Below, piece by piece: positions 17,383-26,334 of a stretch of DNA of 64,000 nt. The notes beneath the pieces are model-generated. The model was not told the origin of the DNA. It worked only from the letters and a program-made list of their open reading frames with translations, and made no database searches. This DNA is from Rhodanobacter sp. T12-5. Its GTDB lineage: Bacteria > Pseudomonadota > Gammaproteobacteria > Xanthomonadales > Rhodanobacteraceae. The DNA is taken from the NCBI RefSeq assembly GCF_008329435.1, contig NZ_NPKN01000001.1, positions 310,001 through 374,000 of the forward strand. The letters run 5' to 3'. Position 1 is the first letter of the stretch, and every line of letters begins with the position of its first letter. The position numbers and the translations under genes were made by a program.

Positions 17383-18549
17383 TCAAGCGAGGAAACCACC
17401 GATCACATCGTTGAGGAAACGTTGCCCCAGCGCGGTGGTGTGCAGTCGTTGCGGATCGTCGTGCAGCCAGCCGCGCTGACGGGCGGCGGCGAGGGCCGCC
17501 GCGATGCGCTGGGGCGGCAGCCCGGTGCGTTCGGCGAACGCGGCCATCGGCACGCCGTCGATCAGGCGCAGCGTATTGAGCATGTACTCGAACGGCAGCT
17601 CGTCCGCACCGACCACGTTGTCGCCGCCGATCCGGGCAGGGCCACCGCTGGCCTCGAGGTAAGCGCGTGGATGGCGGGTTTTCCAGCGCCGGTGCACCTG
17701 GCCGCTGACGGCGTCGCTGAGCTTGCCGTGCGCGCCGGCACCGATGCCGAGGTAGTCGCCGAACTGCCAGTAGTTGAGGTTGTGCACGCAGCGCCGGCCC
17801 GGTTGCGCATAGGCGGAGATTTCGTACTGGCCGTAGCCGGCGGCGGCGAGGCGCGCTTCGCAGGCTTCCTGCATCGCCCAGGCGTGATCGTCGTCGGGCA
17901 GCGGCGGCGGATTGGCGGCGAAGGCGGTGTTCGGTTCCAGCGTGAGCTGATAGTGCGAGATGTGCGCGGGGGCCAGCGCGACCGCGCGTTCCACGTCGGC
18001 GAGCGCGCCGTCGAGCGTTTGCTGCGGCAGCGCGTACATCAGGTCGAGGTTGATGTTTTCGTAACCGGCGTCCTGCGCGGATTTCACTGCGGCCTCGGCC
18101 TCATTGGCCGAGTGGATGCGGCCGAGCCGACGCAGCTTGTCGTCGTCGAAGCTTTGCACGCCGAACGAGATGCGGTTGACGCCGGCTTTCAAATAGCCGT
18201 CGAAACGGCCGTGTTCGACGGTGCCGGGATTGGTTTCCAGGGTGACTTCGGCGTCGGCCTGCAGTGGCAGGCGTTCGCGCACGCCGTCGAGCAGGCGCGC
18301 GATCAGCTCCGCCGAGAACAGGCTGGGCGTGCCCCCGCCAAAGAAGATGCTGACGATCGGGCGGCCTTCGAGCGTGGCGGCGAAGTCGGCGCGATCGGCG
18401 TCGAGATCGGCCAGCAGGTGGTCGATGTAGTCGGCGTAGGGCGGCGGTTCGCTGCGCAGGCCGTGCGAGTTGAAATCGCAGTACGGGCATTTCTTCACGC
18501 ACCACGGCATGTGGATGTACAGCGACAGCGGTGGCGCGATCAGGCTCAT
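17383..18549 (-). CDS. hemW: radical SAM haem chaperone HemW
   Basis: A 388-residue radical SAM protein. The cluster cysteines are C17, C21 and C24 (WCVKKCPYCDF), followed by FFGGGTPS and the HemW-type ETNPGT and RISFGVQSF motifs. HemW proteins, once called oxygen-independent coproporphyrinogen oxidase-like, bind haem and insert it into respiratory enzymes; the CxxxCxxC with a following F, not C, fits HemW rather than HemN. It overlaps rdgB by four bases (ATGA); the rdgB-hemW pairing is widespread in proteobacteria. Confidence 0.93.
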   Translation of the reverse strand: MSLIAPPLSLYIHMPWCVKKCPYCDFNSHGLRSEPPPYADYIDHLLADLDADRADFAATLEGRPIVSIFFGGGTPSLFSAELIARLLDGVRERLPLQADAEVTLETNPGTVEHGRFDGYLKAGVNRISFGVQSFDDDKLRRLGRIHSANEAEAAVKSAQDAGYENINLDLMYALPQQTLDGALADVERAVALAPAHISHYQLTLEPNTAFAANPPPLPDDDHAWAMQEACEARLAAAGYGQYEISAYAQPGRRCVHNLNYWQFGDYLGIGAGAHGKLSDAVSGQVHRRWKTRHPRAYLEASGGPARIGGDNVVGADELPFEYMLNTLRLIDGVPMAAFAERTGLPPQRIAAALAAARQRGWLHDDPQRLHTTALGQRFLNDVIGGFLA

Positions 18550-19148
18550 GCGTGGCGAAGTTCGCGCAGCCGTTCGTGCAGCAGCGCCAGCGCCTGGCCG
18601 CGGTGGCTGAGGCGGTTCTTCAGCGTGTCGTCCATCTCGGCGACGCTCTGTGTGTAGCCTTCAGGCAGGAATACCGGGTTGTAACCGAAGCCGCCGGTGC
18701 CGCGGCCCTCGGTGAGGATGCGGCCGTGCCAGCGCGCTTCGGCGATCAGCGGCGCGGGATCGTCCGGGTGTTGCAGCAGCACCAGCACGCAGATGAAGAA
18801 CGCGCCGCGCCGTGGCGTCGGCACGCCGTCGAGTTCGCACAGCAGTCTGGCGTTGTTCGCCGCGGCGTCGCCGTGGCCACCGCTGTAGCGCGCCGAGTAC
18901 AGACCCGGTGCACCGTCGAGATGATCCACGCACAGGCCGGAGTCGTCGGCCAGCGCGGGCAGGCCGCTGGCTTGCGCGGCATGACGCGCCTTGATCAGGG
19001 CGTTCTCGACGAAGGTCAGGCCGGTTTCGTCGGCGTCGGTGATGCCGAGGCTGGCCTGGGGCACGACTTCGAGGCCGCTGTCGGCGAGCAGTGCGCCGAA
19101 TTCCTTCAGCTTGCCGGGATTGCTGCTGGCGAGGACGATGCGCGACAT
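18546..19148 (-). CDS. rdgB: XTP/dITP diphosphatase
   Basis: A 200-residue house-cleaning nucleotide pyrophosphatase of the Ham1/RdgB family, which removes dITP and XTP. Landmarks are LASSNPGKLKEF (phosphate binding), TFVENALIKARHAA, ALADDSGLCVD (metal and catalytic Asp) and GFGYNPVF. The start codon at 19148 follows AGGAG. It is coupled to hemW downstream and lies behind a palindrome at 19181 that separates it from rph. Confidence 0.95.
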   Translation of the reverse strand: MSRIVLASSNPGKLKEFGALLADSGLEVVPQASLGITDADETGLTFVENALIKARHAAQASGLPALADDSGLCVDHLDGAPGLYSARYSGGHGDAAANNARLLCELDGVPTPRRGAFFICVLVLLQHPDDPAPLIAEARWHGRILTEGRGTGGFGYNPVFLPEGYTQSVAEMDDTLKNRLSHRGQALALLHERLRELRHA

Positions 19149-19180
19149 GTTGATGCGGGTCTCCTGAACTTCGTTGCCCT

Positions 19181-19196
19181 CTCCCGCCGGCGGGAG
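19181..19196. terminator. 16-bp perfect palindrome, possible terminator after rph
   Basis: CTCCCGCCGGCGGGAG is its own reverse complement and is flanked by CCCT/GGGG that extends the stem imperfectly. It lies in the 78-bp gap between the rph stop and the rdgB start. No T-run follows in the direction of transcription, so termination is uncertain; it may be a short repeat. Confidence 0.45.
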
Positions 19197-19226
19197 GGGA
19201 CGATTGCCGCGCTGCGCGCGACAGCG

Positions 19227-19964
19227 TTATTTGGTTGAAGCGGCCAGTGCCGTGCGCTGCGCGGTCACCAGCTCGCCGATGCCTTTCTCGGCCAGCGCCA
19301 GCAGCGCATCCATCTCGCCGCGGCGGAACGCATGGCCTTCGGCGGTGCCCTGCACCTCGATGAAGCCGCCGCCGTCGTTCATCACCACGTTCATGTCGGT
19401 GTCGCAATCCGAATCCTCGGCGTAGTCGAGGTCGAGCACCGGCTGGCCCTTGTAGATGCCTACCGAGACTGCAGCGATCGCGCCCACCACCGGGTTGCGC
19501 TTGAGGTTCTCGCGCTTCATCAGCAGGTTCACTGCGTCGACCAGGGCCACGTAGGCGCCGGTGATCGCCGCGGTGCGGGTGCCACCGTCGGCTTGCAATA
19601 CGTCGCAGTCGAGCGTGATCACGCGCTCGCCCAGCGCCTGGCGATTGACGCAGGCGCGCAGGCTGCGGCCGATCAAACGCTGGATTTCCATGGTGCGCCC
19701 GCCCTGGCCACCGCGCGCGGCTTCGCGCTGGGTGCGGGTGTTGGTGGCGCGCGGCAGCATGCCGTATTCGGCGGTGATCCAGCCTTCGCCCTTGCCGCGC
19801 AGCCAGGCCGGCGCGCGATCCTCGATGCTGGCGGTGCACAGTACGCGGGTGTCGCCGAAGCTGACCAGCACCGAGCCTTCGGCGTGGCGGGTGTAGTGGC
19901 GTTCGATGGTGACGGTACGCAGCTGGTCGCTGGCGCGGCCACTGGGGCGGGTGACGGAATTCAT
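19227..19964 (-). CDS. rph: ribonuclease PH
   Basis: A 245-residue phosphorolytic 3' exoribonuclease that trims tRNA precursors. Family landmarks are [11 protein letters not shown] at the N-terminus, [27 protein letters not shown], and the RNA- and phosphate-binding [10 protein letters not shown], with [14 protein letters not shown] and DTDMNVVM near the active site. Start ATG 19964 gives the standard N-terminus; the frame is open to 20090 without homology. It is divergent from yicC. Confidence 0.95.
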   Translation of the reverse strand: MNSVTRPSGRASDQLRTVTIERHYTRHAEGSVLVSFGDTRVLCTASIEDRAPAWLRGKGEGWITAEYGMLPRATNTRTQREAARGGQGGRTMEIQRLIGRSLRACVNRQALGERVITLDCDVLQADGGTRTAAITGAYVALVDAVNLLMKRENLKRNPVVGAIAAVSVGIYKGQPVLDLDYAEDSDCDTDMNVVMNDGGGFIEVQGTAEGHAFRRGEMDALLALAEKGIGELVTAQRTALAASTK

Positions 19965-20041
19965 GGGGAGTGGCCGGATTGGGCAAGGTTGGACCGGAGA
20001 GTTTACCATTGCGTCCTTTCCCCACGTCCGGATGGCCGACG

Positions 20042-20902
20042 ATGATCCGCAGCATGACGGCTTACGCCAGTGCCGAAACCACCGGGCCATCCGGCACGCT
20101 CAGTTGCGAGCTGCGCACGGTCAATCATCGTTATCTGGAGTTGAGCCCGCGGCTGCCGGATGACTTGCGCGCGTTCGAATCGCAGTTGCGCGAGCGGGTG
20201 GCGGCGAAGTTGTCGCGCGGCAAGCTCGATCTCACCGTGCGGCGCACCGGCGATGCGCGCAGCGAGTCGCTGCAGGTCAACAGCGGATTGCTGTCGCGCC
20301 TGTCCGAGTTGAACCTCGACATGGCCGCACTGTTCCCCGGCTTGCAGGTGCAGTTCACCGAACTGCTGCGCTTTCCCGGCGTGATGCAGCAGGCCGAGGT
20401 CGATCCCGAGGCACAACAGGCGGCCTTGTTCGACGTGCTCGATCGCGCGCTGGACGCGCTCACCGCCACCCGCGAGCGCGAGGGCGCGAAACTGGGCGAG
20501 ATCCTGCGCGACAAGCTGGATGGCATCGAGCGCGTGGTCGCCGACGTGCGCGGCTGGATGCCGGAAATCCGCGCCGCGCTGCGCGCACGGCTGGAGACGA
20601 GGCTGGCCGACTTGAAGCAGCCGGTCGAGCCGGGCCGTCTGGAACAGGAGCTGGTGCTGCAGATCACCCGCACCGACGTCGACGAGGAACTGGACCGGCT
20701 CAGCACCCACATCGCCGAGACGCGCCGCGTGCTGGGCCTGAAGGAACCGGTCGGCCGTCGGCTGGATTTCCTGATGCAGGAGTTCAACCGCGAGGCGAAC
20801 ACGCTCGGTTCCAAGTCGGTCGACGCGCGCAGCACCAACGCCGCGGTGGAGCTGAAGGTACTGATCGAGCAGATGCGCGAACAGGTGCAGAACATCGAAT
20901 GA
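20042..20902 (+). CDS. yicC: YicC family endoribonuclease-like protein
   Basis: A 286-residue YicC/YloC-family protein. The N-terminal domain begins [12 protein letters not shown] and contains [17 protein letters not shown]. The C-terminal DUF1732 domain contains [20 protein letters not shown] and [19 protein letters not shown]. Members have been shown to act as endoribonucleases affecting small RNA turnover. It precedes gmk, as in many proteobacteria, with 105 bp between that hold a C-rich then G-rich stretch capable of imperfect pairing. Confidence 0.9.
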   Translation: MIRSMTAYASAETTGPSGTLSCELRTVNHRYLELSPRLPDDLRAFESQLRERVAAKLSRGKLDLTVRRTGDARSESLQVNSGLLSRLSELNLDMAALFPGLQVQFTELLRFPGVMQQAEVDPEAQQAALFDVLDRALDALTATREREGAKLGEILRDKLDGIERVVADVRGWMPEIRAALRARLETRLADLKQPVEPGRLEQELVLQITRTDVDEELDRLSTHIAETRRVLGLKEPVGRRLDFLMQEFNREANTLGSKSVDARSTNAAVELKVLIEQMREQVQNIE

Positions 20903-21007
20903 ACATTTACGGCGAGTCCCGCACCTTCACCCCGACCCTCCTCCACCCGCAAGGGGACTCCCTGCGGTCGCCACGGGGGCGAGGGGGCAAGAGCGCTGCG
21001 CAAGCTT

Positions 21008-21640
21008 ATGAGTATTGAGGCGGGCACGCTGTTCGTGGTGGCGGCACCCTCGGGTGCCGGCAAGTCCACTTTGGTGAACGCACTGCTCGAACGCGAAAGT
21101 GCGATCTCGCTGTCGGTGTCGCACACCACGCGGCCGCCGCGGCCGGGCGAGCAGTACGGGCGGCATTACTACTTCGTCGAGCGTGGCGAGTTCGAGCGCG
21201 AGATCGCCGAGGGCATCTTCCTCGAACACGCCGAGGTGCACGGCAATCTGTATGGCACCTCGCGCACCACGGTGCAGGAGTTGCTGGCGCAGGGGCGCGA
21301 CGTGCTGCTGGAGATCGACTGGCAGGGTGCCGAGCAGATCCGCCGCAGCAAGCCGGACTGTGTCAGCGTGTTCATCCTGCCGCCATCGCGGGCGGAACTG
21401 GAACGGCGCCTGCGCGGGCGCGGCTCGGACAGTGCCGAGGTGATCGAGCGCCGGCTGCGCAATTCGCGCGGCGAGATCGCCCATGCGCACGAGTTCGACT
21501 ACATCCTGGTCAACGACGTGTTCGACGAGGCGTTGGCCGATCTGCAGGCGATCGTGCGGGCGGTGCGTCTGCGCAGCGCGCTGCAGTGGCAACGGCACGA
21601 GGCGCTGATCAACGAGCTGCTGGCGCCTGCGGCCGAGTGA
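21008..21640 (+). CDS. gmk: guanylate kinase
   Basis: A 210-residue guanylate kinase, converting GMP to GDP. The P-loop is APSGAGKS (13-20). The GMP-binding part follows with SHTTRPPRPGE, YYFVERGEF and the conserved NLYGTSRTTVQ, and the catalytic region DVLLEIDWQGAEQIR. In related genomes gmk is commonly followed directly by rpoZ; here the mla operon lies between them. Confidence 0.95.
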   Translation: MSIEAGTLFVVAAPSGAGKSTLVNALLERESAISLSVSHTTRPPRPGEQYGRHYYFVERGEFEREIAEGIFLEHAEVHGNLYGTSRTTVQELLAQGRDVLLEIDWQGAEQIRRSKPDCVSVFILPPSRAELERRLRGRGSDSAEVIERRLRNSRGEIAHAHEFDYILVNDVFDEALADLQAIVRAVRLRSALQWQRHEALINELLAPAAE

Positions 21641-21715
21641 ACCCGATGGCCTGTGCAATGGTCTTGGAATGATGCTTCAGCTACCTTGTCCGCTTTCCCG
21701 CCGTATTTGCCGCTC

Positions 21716-22552
21716 ATGACCGAACCCGTTCGCACCACGCTTGACGACCCCGCCCTGGTGCGGGTCCGTGGCCTGACCACGGTGCTCAACGGCAAGACGA
21801 TCTTCGATGCGCTGGACATGGACATCCCGCGCGGCAAGATCACCGCGATCATGGGCCCCAGCGGCACCGGCAAGACCACCTTGCTCAAGCACATCACCGG
21901 GCAGATGCGCGCCGATGCCGGCAGCATTCATGTGAACGGCGACAACGTGGCCGAACTGTCGCGCGAGCAGTTGTACAAGCTGCGCGAAGGCATCGGCTAC
22001 CTGTTCCAGAACTCGGCCCTGCTGACCGATTTCGACGTGTTCGAGAACGTGGCGTTCCCGTTGCGCCAGCACACCAGGTTGCCGGAGGTGCTGATTCGCA
22101 ACCTGGTGCTGCTGAAGTTGCAGGCGGTCGGTTTGCGCGGTGCCGCGCAACTGATGCCGAACGAACTGTCCGGCGGCATGGCACGGCGCGTGGCGCTGGC
22201 GCGTGCGATCGTGTTCGACCCGATGCTCATCCTGTACGACGAACCGTTCGTGGGGCTCGATCCGGTGGCGCTGAACCAGGTGCTGAAACTTATCCGCACG
22301 CTCAACCAGACGCTCGGGATCACCAGTGTGCTGGTGGCGCACGAACTGGAGGCGATCAAGCAGGTCGCCGACCACGTATTCCTGATCGCCAACGGCAAGG
22401 TGGTGGCGCAAGGTGACCCGAAGACGATTGCCAGCGACGGTTCACCGTGGACGCGCCAGTTCTTCGGCGGAGAGGCGGACGGTCCGGTGCCGTTCCAGTA
22501 TCCGGCCGGCGATTACGCCGAGGCATTGGGTTTTGCCGGAGCGGCGAAATGA
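21716..22552 (+). CDS. mlaF: phospholipid transport ATP-binding protein MlaF
   Basis: A 278-residue ABC ATPase. Walker A is GPSGTGKTT (47-55), the Q-loop is YLFQNSALL, the signature is LSGGMARRVALARA, Walker B is LILYDEPF and the H-loop is VAHELEA. MlaF powers phospholipid transport between the inner membrane and the periplasmic carrier. ATG 21716 was chosen; a further upstream ATG in frame would add about 20 residues without homology. It overlaps mlaE by four bases. Confidence 0.93.
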   Translation: MTEPVRTTLDDPALVRVRGLTTVLNGKTIFDALDMDIPRGKITAIMGPSGTGKTTLLKHITGQMRADAGSIHVNGDNVAELSREQLYKLREGIGYLFQNSALLTDFDVFENVAFPLRQHTRLPEVLIRNLVLLKLQAVGLRGAAQLMPNELSGGMARRVALARAIVFDPMLILYDEPFVGLDPVALNQVLKLIRTLNQTLGITSVLVAHELEAIKQVADHVFLIANGKVVAQGDPKTIASDGSPWTRQFFGGEADGPVPFQYPAGDYAEALGFAGAAK

Positions 22553-23325
22553 CCGTGCGCGAGCCGCAACGCAACAACGTGGTGAGCCAGTCGCTGGCGC
22601 AGATCGGCGCTTGCGGACTGTTCCTGCTGACCCTGCTGGCGGCGATCCCGCGCAGCTTCCGCTACGCGCGCGAGACGATCCGCCAGCTGTGGTTCGTCGG
22701 CGCGATGAGCCTGACCATCATCATGGTCTGCGGCCTGTTCGTGGGCATGGTGTTGATGCTGCAGCTGTACCACGTGCTGTCGATCTTCGGCGGCACCTCG
22801 GCCAGCGGCATGGTGGTGGCGTTGTCGGTGTACCGCGAGCTGGGGCCGGTGGTTACCGCGCTGCTGTTCGCCGGGCGCGCCGGCACCTCGATCACCGCCG
22901 AGATCGGCCTGATGCGTGCCACCGACCAGATCGACGCGATGGAAATGATGGCGGTCGACCCGATCGCCTATGTCGCCACGCCGCGCTTCCTCGCCGGGCT
23001 GATCGCGATGCCGCTGCTGTGCTGCGTGTTCTGCGCGATGGCGATCTTCGGCGGCCACCTGGTCGGCGTGACCTGGCTCGGCATCGACAACGGCACGTTC
23101 TGGTCGAACATGACCGCCCAGGTGGACGTGCACACGGACATCGTCAATGGCGTGCTGCTGAAGAGCCTGGCATTCGGCGCGGTGGTGTCGCTCATCGCGG
23201 TGTTCCAGGGTTTCACCACGCCGCCGACCAGCGAGGGCGTGGCGTACGCCACCACCCGTACCGTGGTCGCCTCGTCGATCGCGATCCTGGCGCTGGACTT
23301 CGTGCTTACCGCTTTCTTGATGTGA
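22549..23325 (+). CDS. mlaE: phospholipid transport permease MlaE
   Basis: A 258-residue permease of the MlaE family with about five to six hydrophobic segments. The typical stretches are LWFVGAMSLTIIMVCGLFVG, ALSVYRELGPVVTALLFAGR, GTSITAEIGLMRATDQIDAM and the DP-containing MMAVDPIAYV loop. It forms the membrane core of MlaFEDB. The start ATG overlaps the mlaF stop codon. Confidence 0.93.
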   Translation: MTVREPQRNNVVSQSLAQIGACGLFLLTLLAAIPRSFRYARETIRQLWFVGAMSLTIIMVCGLFVGMVLMLQLYHVLSIFGGTSASGMVVALSVYRELGPVVTALLFAGRAGTSITAEIGLMRATDQIDAMEMMAVDPIAYVATPRFLAGLIAMPLLCCVFCAMAIFGGHLVGVTWLGIDNGTFWSNMTAQVDVHTDIVNGVLLKSLAFGAVVSLIAVFQGFTTPPTSEGVAYATTRTVVASSIAILALDFVLTAFLM

Positions 23326-23359
23326 CTGTCATGACCCATCGTTTCCCGAGGATTTTGCC

Positions 23360-24208
23360 GTGAGCCAACAGAGAAGTTCGTACGCCGTCGGCACCGGCCT
23401 GTTCATCGTGCTCGGCTTTGCCGCGCTGGCCTACCTTGCTACCCAGACCAGTTCGGTGGCGAACGTGCACCAGGGCGACAGCTATACGGTCCAGGCGCAG
23501 TTCACCAACATCGGCCAGCTGAAGGAGCGCGCACCGGTGAAGATCGCCGGCGTGCGCGTAGGTCAGGTTCAATCGATCACGCTGCAACCCGGCCACGACG
23601 TGGCCGACGTGAAACTGTCGATCGACAAGAGTTACGACCACATTCCGCAGGATTCGGTGGCGACCATCTTCACCAGCGGCCTGCTCGGCGATCAGTACGT
23701 GGGCATTCAGTACGGCACCGCGAAGCAGGCCGTGGCTGCAGGCGGCACGCTGGCGCGGACCAAGTCCACCGAGCCGCTGGAAGAAATGCTGGGCAAGTTC
23801 TTCGGCGCCGGCAGCGTGGTCGACAATGTCGGCGGCAGTTACTCGGTGAAGGCCAGCTTCACCAACGTCGGTTCGCTTTCGGCCGGCGCGCCGGTGAAGA
23901 TGGCCGGCGTGGTGATCGGCAGCGTGCAGTCGGTGCATGCCGACCCGGTCAAGCTCAATGCCGAGGTCGTGTTGTCGATCGACAAGCGCTATGACGCGAT
24001 TCCCGACGATTCGGCCGCCGCGGTGTTCACCAGCGGTTTGATCGGCACTCAGTATGTTGCGATCCAGCCGGGCGGCTCGCCCGACGTGCTCAAGGACGGC
24101 GACGAGATGATCCTGACCCAGTCCGCGATGCAACTGGAGGACCTGATCGGCAAGTTCCTGGTCAATGGTTCGCCCGGTGACAAGAAGGATGCCGGCAACG
24201 GCAAATAG
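23360..24208 (+). CDS. mlaD: MlaD with two tandem MCE domains
   Basis: A 282-residue membrane-anchored MCE protein. One transmembrane helix (about 9-28) is followed by two copies of the MCE domain, residues about 41-117 and 160-236. Aligned without gaps, 46 of 77 residues are identical by hand count; shared motifs are APVK(I/M)AGV, LSIDK.YD.IP and TSGL(L/I)G.QYV.IQ. Each copy ends with the MlaD-type helix (LEEMLGKFF, LEDLIGKFL), so the whole unit of 119 residues has been duplicated. E. coli MlaD has a single MCE domain and about 183 residues. Multi-MCE proteins such as PqiB or LetB stack MCE rings; this protein could build a two-tier ring in an otherwise Mla-type system. It begins at GTG 23360 after GAGG. 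Confidence 0.92.
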   Translation: MSQQRSSYAVGTGLFIVLGFAALAYLATQTSSVANVHQGDSYTVQAQFTNIGQLKERAPVKIAGVRVGQVQSITLQPGHDVADVKLSIDKSYDHIPQDSVATIFTSGLLGDQYVGIQYGTAKQAVAAGGTLARTKSTEPLEEMLGKFFGAGSVVDNVGGSYSVKASFTNVGSLSAGAPVKMAGVVIGSVQSVHADPVKLNAEVVLSIDKRYDAIPDDSAAAVFTSGLIGTQYVAIQPGGSPDVLKDGDEMILTQSAMQLEDLIGKFLVNGSPGDKKDAGNGK

Positions 24209-24258
24209 CCCCGATATCCCCACCGGCTCGCCGAGCCGGTTTTCTGAAGGAGTTTTTC

Positions 24259-24930
24259 ATGTTGCGCAGATTGGCCCTTGCCACCGCTCTCGCGTTCGGC
24301 ACCATCATCGCTGCCCCGGCGTTTGCCCAGGACGCGTCGGCAGCTTCCGCCACGCGGCAGACTCCGGCACAGGTCGTGCAGACGATAGCCGACCAGTTGG
24401 CCACGGCGATCGAGGGGCATCGTGACGAACTGAAGCACGATCAGGAAAAGCTGATCAAGGTCATCGATGGCGTGTTCCTGCCCCACTTCGATCTGGACTA
24501 TGCCTCGATCCTGGTGCTCGGCCAGCACGCGCGCGAGGCCACCCCGGAACAGCGCGAACGGTTCGCCAACGCGTTCTACAACTCGATCACCCATCGTTAC
24601 GCCGAAGGCCTGCTCAACTACACCCGTGGCCGGGTCAAGGTGCTGCCGTTCAAGGGCGACCTCAACGACAAGCGCACGGTGGTACGCACCCAGGTGGTGC
24701 TGGACGATGGCAAGCTGGTGTCGATCGACTACGCCTTCCGCAAGAGTCGCAGTGGCGACTGGAAAGCCTATGACGTGATCATCGAGGGCATCTCGTACGT
24801 CACCAACTACCGCAACCAGGTGGATGCGGAAATCCGCAAGGTCGGCATCGAGAAGTTGATCACCAACCTCGAAACCCAGGGCTCGAAGGCGCTGGAGACG
24901 ATGGCCAAGGACAACAAGGACAAACCGTGA
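24259..24930 (+). CDS. mlaC: periplasmic phospholipid-binding protein MlaC
   Basis: A 223-residue protein with a clear signal peptide (MLRRLALATALAFG...APAFA, cleavage about residue 23). The mature domain has the Tol-associated/MlaC stretches VFLPHFDLDYASILVLG, YAEGLLNYTRGRVKVLP, and KAYDVIIEGISYVTNYR. MlaC ferries phospholipid between MlaA and MlaD. RBS AAGGAG lies just upstream. Its stop overlaps the mlaB start (GTGA). Confidence 0.93.
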   Translation: MLRRLALATALAFGTIIAAPAFAQDASAASATRQTPAQVVQTIADQLATAIEGHRDELKHDQEKLIKVIDGVFLPHFDLDYASILVLGQHAREATPEQRERFANAFYNSITHRYAEGLLNYTRGRVKVLPFKGDLNDKRTVVRTQVVLDDGKLVSIDYAFRKSRSGDWKAYDVIIEGISYVTNYRNQVDAEIRKVGIEKLITNLETQGSKALETMAKDNKDKP

Positions 24931-25238
24931 CCGACATGGGCGCGCCAGGCTTTCGACTGGATTCCGCCGCGCCCGGCACCCTGGGCGTGCACGGCGACTT
25001 GAGCTTCGACACCGCGGCGGCGGCTTGGCAGGCGATCGAGTCGGCGTTGGCAGGGGACGGGACCGTGAACCGGCTCGACCTGGCCGGTGTGAGCCACAAC
25101 GACAGTGCCGGCCTCGCCTGCGTGCTGGCGGTCATCGCCGAGGCCACCCGCCGCGGACGAGTGCTCCAGGCTGTGCACGTCCCGGCGGGGATGCAGGCGC
25201 TGGCGCAGGTGTGCGAGGTCGATTCCCTGATGGGCTGA
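24927..25238 (+). CDS. mlaB: STAS-domain protein MlaB
   Basis: A 103-residue STAS domain that in the Mla complex stabilises MlaF. The key loop is HNDSAGLACVLAV, with the DSAG motif carrying the conserved Ser. GTG 24927 overlaps the mlaC stop by four bases. It is the last gene of mlaFEDCB and is followed by a strong hairpin terminator at 25261. Confidence 0.88.
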   Translation: MTDMGAPGFRLDSAAPGTLGVHGDLSFDTAAAAWQAIESALAGDGTVNRLDLAGVSHNDSAGLACVLAVIAEATRRGRVLQAVHVPAGMQALAQVCEVDSLMG

Positions 25239-25260
25239 TCGAGTCGAAGCGATGTGGAAT

Positions 25261-25286
25261 GAAAAAGGGCCGCCAGGCCCTTTTTC
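25261..25286. terminator. bidirectional rho-independent terminator between mlaB and mlaA
   Basis: GAAAAAGGGC (25261-25270) pairs exactly with GCCCTTTTTC (25277-25286) across a six-base loop CGCCAG. Because the stem is A-rich on one side and T-rich on the other, each strand reads a GC stem followed by a U-run. It serves the convergent mlaFEDCB and mlaA units. Confidence 0.92.
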
Positions 25287-25308
25287 TTGGATCGACGGTC
25301 AGGTTTTT

Positions 25309-26133
25309 CTACGGCTGCCCGCCGTGGCCCGGGTGCTTCTTTTCCCACTTGTGTTGCTGGTCGAGCAACTCCTCGGGGTCGAAATTCTTTTCGTCCAGTC
25401 CCTGCATTTGCTGGATGACATCGAGCGGCGGATTGCCGTCGTAGATCTTGTACAGCCGCTGCTGCCGGTACGCATCGCGGATGAACACGTACGGATCGTA
25501 GGCAGACTGCAGGAAGCCTTCCGCGTCGATCGCCCGCGAGCGGATGGTCACCAGGTAAATCGCCTGCGGCAGGAACTGCAGGCCGTTGTAATGATGGTTG
25601 TTGGCATACAGTGTCAACGGGTCGAAGAAATAGCTGTCGACCGGGCGTTGCCAGATGTCGCGGGCCGTGGTCGGGCCCAGCAACGGCAGCACCAGATAGT
25701 CGCCTTCCGGCGCGCCCCAGCGTGCCAGGGTGATGCCAAAGTCGTTGTCTTCCAGCGGCAGGCCGAGCTGGCTTGCCGGGTCGAAGAAGCCGCCGACGCC
25801 AAGCGTCAGGTTGATCAGGAATCGACTGGTACTCTGCAGCGCCTGCTTCGGGCGTGCCTGCAGCAGGTCGTTGGCGACCGTGATCGGCATGCGGATATTG
25901 GTGAAGAAATCGCTGAATGAACGGCGTACCGGCGGGTTGGTCACCTTGCGGTAGCCCAGCGCCACCGGGCGGATCACCGCCTTGTCCACGGCGTCGTTGA
26001 ATTTGTAGGCGCCGCGGTTGTATTTCTCCAGCGGATCGTCGGTGCGTGGCTTGGCAATGGCGCAGCCGGCGAGCAGCGCGATCGCGAACACGGTCAGCCA
26101 GCGGCTCAATGAGGTGGAGCGGAATGGGGGCAT
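25309..26133 (-). CDS. mlaA: outer membrane lipoprotein MlaA (VacJ)
   Basis: A 274-residue lipoprotein with lipobox LLAGC. The VacJ/MlaA core is clear: DPLEKYNRGAYKFNDAVDKA, NIRMPITVANDLLQARPKQA, and FDPASQLGLPLEDNDFG with RWG and YLVLPLLGPTTARD. MlaA pulls mislocalised phospholipid from the outer leaflet and passes it to MlaC. In many proteobacteria mlaA is the last gene of the mla operon; here it is on the opposite strand, convergent with it, and separately expressed. ATG 26133 gives a normal signal peptide; the frame is open to 26274. Confidence 0.93.
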   Translation of the reverse strand: MPPFRSTSLSRWLTVFAIALLAGCAIAKPRTDDPLEKYNRGAYKFNDAVDKAVIRPVALGYRKVTNPPVRRSFSDFFTNIRMPITVANDLLQARPKQALQSTSRFLINLTLGVGGFFDPASQLGLPLEDNDFGITLARWGAPEGDYLVLPLLGPTTARDIWQRPVDSYFFDPLTLYANNHHYNGLQFLPQAIYLVTIRSRAIDAEGFLQSAYDPYVFIRDAYRQQRLYKIYDGNPPLDVIQQMQGLDEKNFDPEELLDQQHKWEKKHPGHGGQP

Positions 26134-26264
26134 CGGGCAGGAGATCGCAGCAGGGGATGGTATAAGTGTACTGTCTGGTTTTATATCTTGCACGGCTTTC
26201 GGCCTGCTTTCGCGGCCAAGCGAACCGCTCCTCACCCAGCCCGCCATGATACGCGCTCGCCGCA

Positions 26265-26294
26265 TTGCCAGCAAAGCACCTGCTCATCTACACT
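26265..26294 (+). promoter_or_regulatory. sigma70-type promoter candidate for rpoZ-spoT
   Basis: TTGCCA (26265-26270), an 18-base spacer and TACACT (26289-26294) lie 40 bp before the rpoZ start. The match to TTGACA/TATAAT is good. The site was identified by eye only. Confidence 0.5.
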
Positions 26295-26334
26295 GTCAGA
26301 CCAGATAAGTCATTTTATTCTTTGAGGATTTCGC

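Noticed and set aside
20903..21007. Possible hairpin or attenuator between yicC and gmk
   Set aside because: C-rich and G-rich stretches face each other, but pairing is imperfect and no T-run or leader peptide could be shown.
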